Shown here piece after piece: positions 16,921 through 26,729 of a stretch of DNA of 64,000 bases (the stretch's first letter is position 1; each line of letters begins with the position of its first letter). Made by a program: the position numbers and the translations under genes. The stretch is from NCEH01 sp043195125 (GTDB lineage Bacteria > Pseudomonadota > Alphaproteobacteria > Rhizobiales > Xanthobacteraceae), in assembly GCF_043195125.1 (NCBI RefSeq), contig NZ_JBAFWR010000008.1; one strand, 5' to 3'. The notes below the pieces were generated by a model, which was given only the letters and a program-made list of their open reading frames with translations, ran no database searches and had not been told where the DNA came from.

Positions 16921-19245
16921 TCACCGTCCCCACAAATCGCACACGCGGGTGGCGGCGGTGTCGCGGGTCTCGCCGGCGAGGAATTCGGCCGTCGCGCCGG
17001 CGGGCATCGGCCGGGCATAGAGAAAGCCCTGGGCCACCTCGCACCCGCGCTCGCGCAGGAAGCGCGCCTGGCCCACAGTCTCCACGCCCTCGGCCACCAC
17101 GCACATGCCGAGGTTCTTCCCCAGCTCGATCACCGTGCAGACGATGGCGGCATCGAAGGAATCGCTCTCCGTATCCTGGACGAAGCTGCGATCGATCTTG
17201 ATGGTGTCGATGGGCAATTGCTTGAGATGGGTCAGCGCCGCATAGCCGGTGCCGAAATCGTCCAGTGCCAGGTTCATGCCCGCGTCGTGCAGCTGGCCGA
17301 GGATCGGCGCGACGAAATCCGAATTGCGGCCGAGAAAAACGGTTTCGGTGATCTCGACGTCGAAATGGCTCGGCGTCACGCCCTCCTGCTGGAGCAGATC
17401 CAGGATCTGATTGGCCAGGTCGCGATGGGTGAACTGGGCCGGCGACAGATTCACCGCCACCCGCCCCACGGGATAGCCCTGGTCCAGCCACCCACGCACG
17501 TCGCGCGCCACCTGCCGCAGCATGGTTTCCCCCATGAGAAGCGCGAGCTCGGGGTCCTCGAAGGCGGTGAGGAAGCTGTGGGGCTGCAGGACCTGGGTGG
17601 TGGAGCGCTTCCAGCGCATCAGCGCCTCGAAGCCCATCAGCTGGCCGGTGATGAGCGAGACCTTGGGCTGGTAATAGGGCGTGATCTCATTGCCCGCGAC
17701 CGCATTGACCAGGGAGCGGTTGAGCGAGATGCGCTCGTTCATGGCCCGCCGCATGGCCGGGGCGTAGAGCACGGCGCGGTTGCGGCCTTCCTGCTTGGCG
17801 GCATAGAGCGCGAGGTCCGCGTCCTTCATCAGCTCGCCGGGGGCGTAATCGGCGTTCGGACAGGCGGCAAGGCCGATGCTCGCCTTCGTGGAGAGCGAAC
17901 GGTCCTGATAGACCAGGGGATGGCGGAAATCGGCGATGATCGCCTGGGACAGGGCCTGTGCCTCCTCCAGCGAGATGGCGCCGCGCAGAAGGATGACGAA
18001 TTCGTCGCCGCCGAGCCGCGCCACGAGGGCGCGATCCCCCGCGAGCCGCTCCAGGCGCCGGGCCGTCTCCACCAGCAGGGCATCGCCCGCCGCATGGCCG
18101 AGCGTATCGTTCACGTCCTTCAGCCCATCGAGATCGACAAGCAGCAGGAAGATCGCGCCGGGCCGGGTGCGCGCCTCGCGGATCGTGGCATCGAGCTGGG
18201 CCTGGAAGGCGGCGCGGTTGGTCAATCCCGTAAGGGCGTCGTGGCTGGCGGCATAGCGGATCTTCTGCTCGGCGGCGAGACGGTCGGTGATGTCGATGAC
18301 GCCGGAGACGAGGCAGGCCTCGCCGTCGATCTCGATGAAGGTCGCCGCCACCAGGACGCTGCGCAGCTCGCCATGGCCGAGGCGGATCTTGGTCTCGAAA
18401 TTGGTGACCGAGCCGTCGCGGATCAGACGCTCCAGGAACACCCGGCGCGCACCGAGGTCGGCATAGATCTGCCACACCGACTGGACGCCGAACTCATGCG
18501 GCTCGCCGCCGAAATAGCTCACCCCGGCGGCGTTGTAGCGAACGATGCGCCCGCTCTCCAATTCCGTGATGAGCAACGGGATGGGCACCGCCATGAAGGT
18601 GCGCTCCAGCAGGCGCTCGCTTTGCGAAAGCACCTCGCGGGCGGCCTTCTGGTCCTGCGTCGCGACCCATTCGAGCCGGCTCTGACGGTTGTTGCGCACC
18701 AGAACGAGGATCAGCGCGGCGTTCAGCATCACCACCGCCAGGGCGAGCCCGAGCGCCGTGTCCGATTGCGGCGGCAGGCCGAGATAGCCCACCAGCATCA
18801 GCACGCTGCAGAGCACGCCGCTCGCAACCGACCAGCGGAACGACACCGGCACCACGAGATAATAGATCGCGGGCAGCAGCAGCACGACGAACAGGGCGAT
18901 GTCGCTGCGCGAGTTCACCAGCACCGCCACGCCAACGGCCGTGATCCATTGCCAGATGACGATGATCCGCTGCACGGCGCGGAAACTCAGGGCGCGGTTG
19001 ACGATGGCCGCGCAGACCAGGGACACGAGGATCACCCCGCACCTGGCGTAGACCGCCTCGAAGAAATGCGACTGGCCTTCAAATCGCCAATCGCTGAACA
19101 GGAACAGCGCATTGAGGACGGACGAGAGGAGAAAAAGCACGCGGCTATGCCGCACCAGCTCACCGAAACGCTGGCTCCGGAAGACCTGTTCGCGGATCGG
19201 CTCGACGAATTCCCCCGTCAAGGAGTTGAGTCGTCCGTCATCCAT
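16921..19245 (-). CDS. Membrane-bound PAS-GGDEF-EAL cyclic-di-GMP protein
   Basis: 774 aa. The N-terminal 200 residues hold about six membrane helices, followed by a PAS-like domain (about 230-350), a GGDEF domain with intact RLGGDEF (412-416) and an EAL domain with EAL at 540-542, DDFGTGYAAL and the KIDRSF motif. Both catalytic signatures look intact, so it could make and degrade c-di-GMP, with the direction set by the membrane/PAS sensor. An SDR gene lies 80 bases upstream in the same direction. The signal sensed is not readable. Confidence 0.9.
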   Translation of the reverse strand: MDDGRLNSLTGEFVEPIREQVFRSQRFGELVRHSRVLFLLSSVLNALFLFSDWRFEGQSHFFEAVYARCGVILVSLVCAAIVNRALSFRAVQRIIVIWQWITAVGVAVLVNSRSDIALFVVLLLPAIYYLVVPVSFRWSVASGVLCSVLMLVGYLGLPPQSDTALGLALAVVMLNAALILVLVRNNRQSRLEWVATQDQKAAREVLSQSERLLERTFMAVPIPLLITELESGRIVRYNAAGVSYFGGEPHEFGVQSVWQIYADLGARRVFLERLIRDGSVTNFETKIRLGHGELRSVLVAATFIEIDGEACLVSGVIDITDRLAAEQKIRYAASHDALTGLTNRAAFQAQLDATIREARTRPGAIFLLLVDLDGLKDVNDTLGHAAGDALLVETARRLERLAGDRALVARLGGDEFVILLRGAISLEEAQALSQAIIADFRHPLVYQDRSLSTKASIGLAACPNADYAPGELMKDADLALYAAKQEGRNRAVLYAPAMRRAMNERISLNRSLVNAVAGNEITPYYQPKVSLITGQLMGFEALMRWKRSTTQVLQPHSFLTAFEDPELALLMGETMLRQVARDVRGWLDQGYPVGRVAVNLSPAQFTHRDLANQILDLLQQEGVTPSHFDVEITETVFLGRNSDFVAPILGQLHDAGMNLALDDFGTGYAALTHLKQLPIDTIKIDRSFVQDTESDSFDAAIVCTVIELGKNLGMCVVAEGVETVGQARFLRERGCEVAQGFLYARPMPAGATAEFLAGETRDTAATRVCDLWGR

Positions 19246-19324
19246 CGTCGATCCTGCCGCCTCCCCTTTTCGCTGAATTTATCTCTCAAACGCGACGTAG
19301 GGATAGTGCACCCGAAGCGGGCGC

Positions 19325-20074
19325 CTAGAAATGCGCGAGGTATCCGCCGTCCACAACTAGGACATGCCCTGTGACATAACTTGCGGCCGGCGATGCAAGG
19401 AATACCGCCGCGCCGGCGATTTCTTGCGGTTGCCCCCATCGTCCCAGGGATGTGCGGCGCGAAAGCCAGTCGCCGACGGCGGGGTCTGACGCCATGGCGG
19501 CGTTCGCGTCGGTGGCGAAATAGCCGGGCGCGATGGCATTGACCGTGACGCCGTTTGACCCGAACTCCGCCGCCAGCGCGCGCGTCAGCGCCTCCAGCCC
19601 GCCCTTGGCGGCGGTATAGGCGGCATCGCCCGAGCGCGCGATCGGCCCGGCAATGGACGTGATGTTGATGATGCGGCCCTCGCCCCGGGCCGCCATGCCG
19701 CCCGCCACCGCCCGCATGAGGCGCGCGGGGGCGATCAGGTCCACGTCCAGCAGGTGATGGAAGGCTGCGTCGTCCAGCTCGAAGAAGGGGCGGCGGTCGC
19801 GCGCTCCGGCATTGTTCACGAGGATGTCGACCGGGGGCGCGTCCTCCAGCGCGTGGGCGACTGTGGCGGCATCGGAAATATCGAACGGCAGCAGGCTCAC
19901 CTTGCCGAAATCGGCGAGGTGGGCGGCGGCGGCGACCAGGCGGGTCCGATCCCGCCCGTTCAGCAGCACATGCGCGCCGGCCTGGGCCATGCCCTTGGCG
20001 ATTTCAAACCCCAGGCCCGCCGCGCTTCCCGTCACGAGAGCCGTGCGCCCGGCAAGCGAAAAAAGCTGAGACAT
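19325..20074 (-). CDS. SDR family dehydrogenase, gluconate 5-dehydrogenase-like
   Basis: 249 aa from the ATG at 20074, chosen because GGGAGC precedes it; a GTG six codons upstream is less likely. Classical SDR motifs: TGSAAGLGFEIA (NAD(P) binding), NNAGARDR, catalytic Ser in INITSIAG, YTAAK (YxxxK) and the C-terminal VTGHVLVVDGGY. Closest by pattern to IdnO/Gno-type gluconate 5-dehydrogenases, which interconvert gluconate and 5-ketogluconate. The nearby dgo operon makes a sugar-acid role plausible, but the substrate is unproved. Confidence 0.75.
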   Translation of the reverse strand: MSQLFSLAGRTALVTGSAAGLGFEIAKGMAQAGAHVLLNGRDRTRLVAAAAHLADFGKVSLLPFDISDAATVAHALEDAPPVDILVNNAGARDRRPFFELDDAAFHHLLDVDLIAPARLMRAVAGGMAARGEGRIINITSIAGPIARSGDAAYTAAKGGLEALTRALAAEFGSNGVTVNAIAPGYFATDANAAMASDPAVGDWLSRRTSLGRWGQPQEIAGAAVFLASPAASYVTGHVLVVDGGYLAHF

Positions 20075-20138
20075 GCCGCGCTCCCGACGCACCGTGACAG
20101 GAGCCTTGGCAGATCCCTCCCGCGATCACAAGACGGCG

Positions 20139-21290
20139 CTAGAGCAATCGGCCCGCGAGCAGGGCGCCAAGAATGGCGGAGAGGAACAGGGCACCGTCGT
20201 GCAGGGCGAGGCCGAGGCGGGAGGGCACGCCCTTCTGGTAGATCCAGCCGGTGCAGCCGATGGTGGCGAGCGACCAGCCGGCACCGACCAGGATCAAAGC
20301 CAAGGTCCAGCCCCAGGTTTCCGCCGATTTCAGCGCCGGCAGCAACGGGCCCGCGGCGGGCAGGGCGAGCGCCAGCGCGACGAGCCCCAGGCCGGCAAGG
20401 GCCAGCGGGCGCGGGGCGATACGCGTGCCGAAATAGGCCAAAGGCGCGGCCGGCGCATACATGGCCGCCACGTGCAGGGCGATGAAGCCGAACACCGCCC
20501 CTTCGCCGATGCCGCAGCCGAGCAGCGCCAGGGGCGCCTGCGCCATCAGCAGGCTCATGCCGAGCCAGGCCAGCGCGCCGCACAGCGTGGGCACGGCGAT
20601 GGCCGCCAGCGGCAGGGTCAGCTTTTCGCGGAACCGCGGCGCGGCATCCGGCGCCATCAGCACCGCGACGGCGAGCGACAGCGTGTGGGCGAGCGCGGCC
20701 AGCACCGCCGAGCCGACCAGGAAGAAGGGCGAGAACAGCCATTCCGCGCCCATCGCCAGCATCGGGCCGGCGAAGGCCGCGAGCAGTCCTCCGGTGAGCA
20801 CGCCGGCGGCGGCGGCAACCGGCCGCCCGGCGGTCGCCGCCGCCTCGTGCCGGTAAAAGAAAGAAAAGCCCTGGGCCATGCCGAGCCAGAGCGCCCCAAG
20901 GCAGACCCAGGCGAACTGCATCTGCAGCAGGCCGACCGCCAGCAGTGCCCCGCCGCCGACGCCGAGCGAGGCGCCGAGGGCAAAACCGGTGCGCCGCCCG
21001 AAGGCATCGCCTAGGAACGAGGCGGGGAAGGAAGCCAGCGCCGCGCCCACCAGCATGGCGGCGAACGGCACGGTTGCATAATGAGGATCGCGCGCCAGCG
21101 CCGCGCCCGCCAGGGGCAGGATGCCGCTCGCGAGCGTCTGCGCGAGCACGGCGAAGGCGAACCCCAGTGCCAGCGCGAACGGCGGCGCCCGCCGCGCGGC
21201 GTTGTCATTGGCCGGCGGGTCGAACTGCGGGTCGCAAATGCACACCAGCATGCCGGCGCGCGGTCCCGGCAGGGGCGTCGCGGGCTTCAT
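20139..21290 (-). CDS. ccoA: CcoA-like MFS copper importer for cbb3 oxidase biogenesis
   Basis: 383 aa, about 12 membrane helices; the start overlaps the ccoS stop as ATGA. It carries M245-x3-M249 (MSLLM) and H273-x3-M277 (HVAAM), the copper-binding motif pair described for Rhodobacter capsulatus CcoA, with the same 28-residue spacing between first Met and His as I recall for that protein. CcoA imports copper needed for the heme-copper centre of CcoN. Coupling to ccoS in the cco cluster supports the call. It could otherwise be annotated as a generic MFS transporter. Confidence 0.72.
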   Translation of the reverse strand: MKPATPLPGPRAGMLVCICDPQFDPPANDNAARRAPPFALALGFAFAVLAQTLASGILPLAGAALARDPHYATVPFAAMLVGAALASFPASFLGDAFGRRTGFALGASLGVGGGALLAVGLLQMQFAWVCLGALWLGMAQGFSFFYRHEAAATAGRPVAAAAGVLTGGLLAAFAGPMLAMGAEWLFSPFFLVGSAVLAALAHTLSLAVAVLMAPDAAPRFREKLTLPLAAIAVPTLCGALAWLGMSLLMAQAPLALLGCGIGEGAVFGFIALHVAAMYAPAAPLAYFGTRIAPRPLALAGLGLVALALALPAAGPLLPALKSAETWGWTLALILVGAGWSLATIGCTGWIYQKGVPSRLGLALHDGALFLSAILGALLAGRLL

Positions 21291-21472
21291 GGGCGCGAGT
21301 CCCGCTTGGCCGGAGCGTGGGGTGCGGTCGGCAGGTCGTCGTCGCTCAGCACGCGGAAGGCGGCGCCGTCCAGATCCTCATACTGGCCGCTCTTGAGGCT
21401 CCACAGGAAGGCGAACAGGCCGATCAGCCCCAGCCCGAGCGCGATCGGCACCAGATAGAGCAGGACCGTCAT
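21287..21472 (-). CDS. ccoS: cbb3-type cytochrome oxidase assembly protein CcoS
   Basis: 61 aa, one N-terminal membrane helix (VLLYLVPIALGLGLIGLFAF) followed by the family pattern LKSGQYEDLDGAAFRVL. CcoS is needed to insert cofactors into the cbb3 oxidase. Both ends overlap the neighbours by ATGA (ccoI upstream, ccoA downstream), so the three are translationally coupled. Confidence 0.92.
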   Translation of the reverse strand: MTVLLYLVPIALGLGLIGLFAFLWSLKSGQYEDLDGAAFRVLSDDDLPTAPHAPAKRDSRP

Positions 21473-23670
21473 GCGCGCACCTCCTCCCCCATCGCCACCG
21501 GCTCCTGCCCGGCCGCCGGCTTGGCGGCGCGCAGGGCGTTGAGCGTGACCAGGATGGACGACCCGGACATGGCCAGGGCCGCGACCAGGGGCGTCACATA
21601 TCCGGCCACCGCCAGTGGCACCGCGATGAAATTATAGCAGATCGCGAGACCGAGATTCTCCCGCATCAGCCGGCCGGCGGTGCGCGCGCCGTCGAGGGCC
21701 GCGAGCACCGGGGAAAGGCGCTGGCCGATGAAGACGGCATCGGCCTGGGCCTGCGTCACCGCCGCCCCGCTGGCGGGGGAGAGGGAGACGTCCGCGGCAG
21801 CCAGGGCGGGCGCATCGTTCAGCCCGTCGCCCACCATGCACACGCGATGCCTCTCGGCCTTCAGCTGACCGAGGACAGCGATCTTGTCGGCCGGGCGCAG
21901 GCCGCCGGCATAATCGGCGATGCCGAGCTGGGCCGCCACCGGCGCGACCGCTTCCGCCCGGTCGCCCGAGAGGATGCGCACGGCGATCCCGCGCGCCTTG
22001 AGCGCGTCCACCACGGCGCGGGCATCGGGCCGCACTTGCTGGGCGATGCCGATGACGAGCCGCGCGTCGCCGAGCCGGAACGCGATCAGCGAGCAGTCCG
22101 CCGGCAGGTCCGCCGGCATTTGCGCCTCGCAGAACTCCAGGCTGCCAAGCCGGGCTTCGCCCTCCGGCAAACGAGTCATGACCCCCGCGCCGGCCACTTC
22201 CTCCACCTCGGCAAAGGCCGGGCCCTGCGCCGAGCGGGCGAGCGCGGTGGCGAGCGGATGGCGGCTCGACAGGGCGAGGCGCGCGGCAAGGGCGAGCAGG
22301 CGCGGATCTGCGCCTTGCGGCAGGCGCAGCACGGCCTCGGGCAGGGTCAAGGTGCCGGTCTTGTCGAACACAACCGTGTCCACGGGGGCGAGGCGCTCCA
22401 GCATGTCGCCGGCATTCACCAGCAGCCCGGCGCGGAACAGGCGCCCGGTCGCCACCACCTGCACCACCGGCACCGCCAGCGCCAGCGCGCAGGGGCAGGT
22501 GATGATGAGCACGGCAACCGCGATCATCACCGCATCATGCACGCTCGCGCCCAGCACCAGCCAGCCGATGGCCGAGGCCAGCGCGGTCAGATGCACCATC
22601 GGCGCATAGAGGCGCGCCACTCGGTCGGCGAGCCGCACATAGGCGCCGCGCGCGCTCAAGGCGCCATCCAGCAGGCGCTGCACGTCGTCGATCAGCGTGC
22701 CCTCGCCGCCAGCGGTGACGCGCACGGTGAGCGCACCCGAACCGTTGAGGCTGCCGGCGTAGAGGGTGGCGCCGGGGCCCACCAGGCGGGGCAGCGTCTC
22801 GCCGGTAATCAGCGCCTCGTCCACCGCCGAGGCACCGGAGACCACTTCGCCGTCCGCGCCCACGCGCTCGCCCGACGCCACCAGGATCAGGTCGCCCGCG
22901 GCCAGCGCCTGCACCGGAACCAGCACTGGAACTCCGTCGGCCCCCAGGCGATGCGCCATCTCCCCGCGCAAAGCCGCGATGTTGCCGGCAACCGCACGGG
23001 TGCGCCGGCGGGCCTCATGGTCGAGATAACGGCCCGCCAGAAGGAAGAACAGCAGCATCACCGCGCTGTCGAAATAGGCATGTTCCTTGTGCAGCGCAGT
23101 TTCCACCACGGACATGCCGAGCGCCAGGATCACGCCAAGCGAGATCGGCACATCCATGTTCAGCTTGCGGGTGCGCACCGCGCGCAGCGCGCTCTGAAAG
23201 AAGGGTTGGCCGGCATAGGCGGCCGCGGGCAGGGCGATCAAGGCGGAGAGCCAGTGGAAGAAATCGCGCGTCTCGGGCGTGATGTCGGTGACGTTGCCGG
23301 ACCAGACCGAAACCGACAGCAGCATCACGTTCATGGCGGCAAAGCCGGCGACGCCCATGCAGCGCAGCAGCCAGCGGGCGCGGCGCGCCTCTTCCTCTTC
23401 CACCCGGCCCGCGAACGGGTGGGCGCGATAGCCGAGCGATTCCAGGCGCTGCACCACCTCAGCGGGCGCGCCCTCGCCGCTCCAGGCGACGGTCAGGCGG
23501 TGGGTGGTATAGTTGAGCCGGGCATGCACCACGCCGGGCAGGGATTTGACGCCGTTCTCGATGTCGCTGATGCAGGCGGCGCAATCCACGCCGTCCACGG
23601 CGAGGCTCACTTCGGCGCGGCCCTCCGCGTCACGGGCGAGAAAGATGGAATAATCGACGGCCTCGGCCAT
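21469..23670 (-). CDS. ccoI: Copper-exporting P1B-type ATPase CcoI/FixI
   Basis: 733 aa. N-terminal heavy-metal domain with GVDCAAC (residues 27-33), eight membrane helices, the ion-selectivity CPC in ITCPCALALAVPV, phosphorylation site DKTGTLT, SSRHPLATAL (HP motif) and GDGLNDAPAL. CcoI moves copper out of the cytoplasm for cbb3 assembly and is required for an active oxidase. It lies between ccoH and ccoS, the standard order. Confidence 0.93.
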   Translation of the reverse strand: MAEAVDYSIFLARDAEGRAEVSLAVDGVDCAACISDIENGVKSLPGVVHARLNYTTHRLTVAWSGEGAPAEVVQRLESLGYRAHPFAGRVEEEEARRARWLLRCMGVAGFAAMNVMLLSVSVWSGNVTDITPETRDFFHWLSALIALPAAAYAGQPFFQSALRAVRTRKLNMDVPISLGVILALGMSVVETALHKEHAYFDSAVMLLFFLLAGRYLDHEARRRTRAVAGNIAALRGEMAHRLGADGVPVLVPVQALAAGDLILVASGERVGADGEVVSGASAVDEALITGETLPRLVGPGATLYAGSLNGSGALTVRVTAGGEGTLIDDVQRLLDGALSARGAYVRLADRVARLYAPMVHLTALASAIGWLVLGASVHDAVMIAVAVLIITCPCALALAVPVVQVVATGRLFRAGLLVNAGDMLERLAPVDTVVFDKTGTLTLPEAVLRLPQGADPRLLALAARLALSSRHPLATALARSAQGPAFAEVEEVAGAGVMTRLPEGEARLGSLEFCEAQMPADLPADCSLIAFRLGDARLVIGIAQQVRPDARAVVDALKARGIAVRILSGDRAEAVAPVAAQLGIADYAGGLRPADKIAVLGQLKAERHRVCMVGDGLNDAPALAAADVSLSPASGAAVTQAQADAVFIGQRLSPVLAALDGARTAGRLMRENLGLAICYNFIAVPLAVAGYVTPLVAALAMSGSSILVTLNALRAAKPAAGQEPVAMGEEVRA

Positions 23671-23728
23671 GTGCGCAGCACCCGGAAATCACGCGACCCC
23701 CGCACCGGCGCCCCTAAGCCGGGCACGG

Positions 23729-24232
23729 CTAGTGCAGTTGAACCCGGTTCTTGGACCGAAACAGGCGCTGCCCGCCTTGCGCAAGATCAAGCATCAGGTC
23801 CCATTGGCCGGAATGGGCCGTGGCGGCACCCTTGTAGCGGCCGTTGCCGAGGTCCGCGAGCGCGAGGATCACATCGCCGCGCGCGTCGGTAGGATGGAAC
23901 AGGCGCGCCGTCACCTCGAGCCCGCTCAAGGGCTTGCCCGCCGCGTCGCGCACGATCAGCACGATGTGGCGTTCCGCGCCCTGGCTCTCGACATCCGCTT
24001 CCACATTCCAGCCGCGTGTTGCCTGCTGGGCCGCCGCCTCTTCCTCGCTGCGGAAGGCGAGCCCGGCCTTGTAGGAGCTTTCGGTTTCCACGCCGCCGAA
24101 AGTGGTGACGGCGAACCGGGCCATGACCACATTCACGCTCACCACCACGCCGAAGAAGGCGAGGGTGATGAGCAGCACCATGCGGCCGGTGAGTTCCCGC
24201 GGCGGCTTCTGAGCAAGGCCGAGCTGTGCCAT
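23729..24232 (-). CDS. ccoH: FixH family cbb3 assembly protein CcoH
   Basis: 167 aa with one N-terminal membrane helix (MVLLITLAFFGVVVSVNVVM) and a periplasmic FixH domain (SSYKAGLAF, GWNVEADV, ARLFHPTDARGD, GQWDLMLD). FixH/CcoH acts with CcoGIS in cbb3 oxidase maturation. It is 11 bases downstream of ccoG and 58 bases upstream of ccoI. Confidence 0.92.
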   Translation of the reverse strand: MAQLGLAQKPPRELTGRMVLLITLAFFGVVVSVNVVMARFAVTTFGGVETESSYKAGLAFRSEEEAAAQQATRGWNVEADVESQGAERHIVLIVRDAAGKPLSGLEVTARLFHPTDARGDVILALADLGNGRYKGAATAHSGQWDLMLDLAQGGQRLFRSKNRVQLH

Positions 24233-24243
24233 CGTTTAGTCCC

Positions 24244-25728
24244 CTACGGCGCGATGAAATGATCGCTGGCACGGGCGGCGACGCCGGTCGCCGTGTCGCG
24301 GATCTCGAAGGTCACCGGCAGGGATGCGCCGGCGGCGAGCTTGTCCTTGGTGGTCACCAGCACGCGCACCTCGCGGGTCGTATCGGGGCCGACGAGGAGA
24401 TCGTCATGTTCCGATCCGGCATCGGTGCCGACCACAGTCAGGCTGGCGCCCGGCACGCCCGACACCGAGAGCGCGAACGTGCGGTCATACAGCTTCTTGT
24501 TGATCAGCCGCAGGGTATAGGCGTTGCGCAGCGCGCCGTCGGACAGGCGCACGAACACCGGGTTGCGATCATGGATGGCGGCAAGCCCCTCGCTGGAGCG
24601 GTTGACCAGCGTCGCCAGCATCAGCCCGCCGATGCCGCAGATGAGCGCGGCATAAAGGATGGTGCGCATGCGCACGATGCGGCGCACCGGCGCCTCGCCG
24701 CGCGCCCGCGCCTCCAGATTGGCTTCGGATTCATAGGTGATCAGCCCGCGCGGGCGGTGGATCTTGTCCATCACGGTATCGCAGGCATCGATGCACAGGC
24801 CGCACTGGATGCAGTCCAGCTGCAATCCCTTGCGGATGTCCACGCCGGTGGGACAGACGTTGACGCACTGGTTGCAGTCGATGCAATCGCCCGCCGGCTT
24901 CCCCTCGGCCCGCAGCTGCGCGACCTTCTTCAGCGAGCCGCGCGGCTCGCCCCGGTCGTAGAGATAGGTAACGTTGAGCGCGTATTCGTCGGTCAGCGCC
25001 GCCTGGATGCGGGGCCAGGGGCACATATAGGTGCACACCTGCTCGCGCATGTGCCCGGCCAGCACATAGGTCGTGAAGGTGAGCACCGCGATGGAGGTAT
25101 AGGCGGTCGCCGAGGCCTGGAAGGTCGCCAGCTCGCGCACCAGGGTCGGCGCATCGTCGAAATAGAGCACCCAGGCGCCGCCGGTCCACCAGGCGATGAG
25201 CAGCCACAGCGAATGCTTGAGGGTCTTGTGGGCGATCTTGTCGATGGTCCAGGGCGCGTTGTCGGCGGCGATGCGCTCGCGCCGGTCGCCCTCGATCATC
25301 CGCTCCACGGCCATGAACAGGTCGGTCCACACGGTCTGGGGGCACAGATAGCCGCACCAGACGCGTCCGGCGACCGCATTCATCAGGAACAGGATGAGCG
25401 CCGCGAGGATCAGCAGGCCGGCGACATAATAGAATTCCTGCGGCCAGATCTCGATGAAGAAGAAATAGAAGCGCCGGGCGGGGAAGTCGATCAGCACCGC
25501 CTGATTAGGCGCGTCTGGCCCGCGATCCCAGCGCACGAACGGCAGGAAGTAATAGATGCCGAGCGTGACGATGAGCACGATCCACTTGATGCGCCGGAAG
25601 GTGCCATGAACGCTCTGGGGATAGATGGCGCGACGTGCCGCATACAAAGGCGCGTCGTCGGCGCTGAGGTCAGGCGCCGGGGCAGCCTTGCGGACGGCAT
25701 TGGTCTTCGCGGCGGGAACGGTCATCAC
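24244..25728 (-). CDS. ccoG: Cytochrome oxidase accessory protein CcoG/FixG
   Basis: 494 aa membrane-bound iron-sulfur protein, thought to reduce Cu(II) during cbb3 assembly. It has several helices at 50-70, 110-130, 180-200 and 360-380; a conserved CGYLCPQTVWTD; and two ferredoxin-type clusters, CIDCNQCVNVCP and CIQCGLCIDAC. The C-terminal Ig-like domain is periplasmic. A 115-base gap separates it from ccoP and may hold a weak internal promoter; I see no clear box there. Confidence 0.93.
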   Translation of the reverse strand: MMTVPAAKTNAVRKAAPAPDLSADDAPLYAARRAIYPQSVHGTFRRIKWIVLIVTLGIYYFLPFVRWDRGPDAPNQAVLIDFPARRFYFFFIEIWPQEFYYVAGLLILAALILFLMNAVAGRVWCGYLCPQTVWTDLFMAVERMIEGDRRERIAADNAPWTIDKIAHKTLKHSLWLLIAWWTGGAWVLYFDDAPTLVRELATFQASATAYTSIAVLTFTTYVLAGHMREQVCTYMCPWPRIQAALTDEYALNVTYLYDRGEPRGSLKKVAQLRAEGKPAGDCIDCNQCVNVCPTGVDIRKGLQLDCIQCGLCIDACDTVMDKIHRPRGLITYESEANLEARARGEAPVRRIVRMRTILYAALICGIGGLMLATLVNRSSEGLAAIHDRNPVFVRLSDGALRNAYTLRLINKKLYDRTFALSVSGVPGASLTVVGTDAGSEHDDLLVGPDTTREVRVLVTTKDKLAAGASLPVTFEIRDTATGVAARASDHFIAP

Positions 25729-25843
25729 ATCACTGATCTTTTGCCCGCCCCCGTGGGGAAAGGCGTGGAAAAGGAGGGCGGCACGCCCTCGCAGGCGAGG
25801 CCCTCCGCCGGCGCGTCGCCGCGCGGCGGAGGGGTCGGCTTTC

Positions 25844-26725
25844 CTATTGGCCGCCGCCCAGCGTGTGCACGTAGACGGTGAGGGCCTTGATGGTGGTGGG
25901 CGACAGGCGCGCCCCCCAGGCCGGCATCACGCCGCCCCGGCCGTAGGTAATGGTCTGGACGATGGTCGCCTTGTCGCTGCCGTAGAGCCAGATGCCGTCG
26001 GTCAGGTTCTTGGAGCCAAGCTCCTGGTTGCCCTTGGCATTTTCACCATGGCAGACGGCGCAGTTGGCCTTGAACACCGCCGCGCCCTTCTGCACGCTCG
26101 GCGTATCCGCCGGCACCAGGCCGGTCAGCGAGCGCACGAAATCCGCCACGTCGGAGATTTCGGCCTTGGAGAGCACGGCGCCAAACGGCGTCATGTTGCC
26201 CTGGTGGCCGGCATCGTCGCCGGAGCGGATGCCGTGGGTGATGGTGGCCTCGATCTGCTCCAGCGTGCCGCCCCACAGCCAATCGTCGTCATTGAGGTTC
26301 GGGAAGCCCTTGGCCCCGCCGCCGCCCGCCCCGTGGCAGGGCGCGCAATTGTCGGCGAAGGCGACCCGGCCCTCGGCGCGCGCCAGCGAGAGCAGCTCTG
26401 GGCTCTTCTCGATCTCCTGGAGCGAGGCGGTGGCGAGGCGCTCGGATGTCGCCGCCCGCAAAGCCCGCAGGTCCGCGAGCTGGCCCTGCACCGCGGCGCG
26501 GGAATTCCAGCCGAGCACGCCCGTCGTATAGCCGGAAACCAGCGGCCAGGCAGGGAAGGCGATCCAATAGCAGACCGCCCAGAAGATGCAGGCGTAGAAG
26601 GTCCACAGCCACCAGCGCGGCAGCGGATTGTTGAGTTCGCGGATGCCGTCCCATTCGTGGCCGGTGGTGGCGGTCCCGCTCGCGGCGTCCACGTGTGCGT
26701 CATGGCTCTCGTGTGCGGTGCTCAC
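25844..26725 (-). CDS. ccoP: cbb3 cytochrome c oxidase subunit III (diheme) CcoP
   Basis: 293 aa. One N-terminal membrane helix (WWLWTFYACIFWAVCYWIAF) anchors two periplasmic cytochrome c domains with CAPCHG and CAVCHG heme sites; Met ligands lie in the MTPFG and MPAWG segments. It takes electrons from soluble or membrane cytochromes c. A typical N-terminal EWDGIREL motif is present. It follows ccoQ by four bases. Confidence 0.95.
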   Translation of the reverse strand: MSTAHESHDAHVDAASGTATTGHEWDGIRELNNPLPRWWLWTFYACIFWAVCYWIAFPAWPLVSGYTTGVLGWNSRAAVQGQLADLRALRAATSERLATASLQEIEKSPELLSLARAEGRVAFADNCAPCHGAGGGGAKGFPNLNDDDWLWGGTLEQIEATITHGIRSGDDAGHQGNMTPFGAVLSKAEISDVADFVRSLTGLVPADTPSVQKGAAVFKANCAVCHGENAKGNQELGSKNLTDGIWLYGSDKATIVQTITYGRGGVMPAWGARLSPTTIKALTVYVHTLGGGQ

Positions 26726-26729
26726 GGGA

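Noticed and set aside
16765..19374. 869-codon plus-strand frame opposite the GGDEF-EAL gene
   Set aside because: It is antisense to a protein with clear GGDEF and EAL motifs; composition is His/Gln/Arg-rich, typical of a shadow frame.
21847..23892. 681-codon plus-strand frame opposite ccoI
   Set aside because: Antisense shadow of a well-recognised copper ATPase; no recognisable domain. The same holds for frames opposite ccoG and ccoN.
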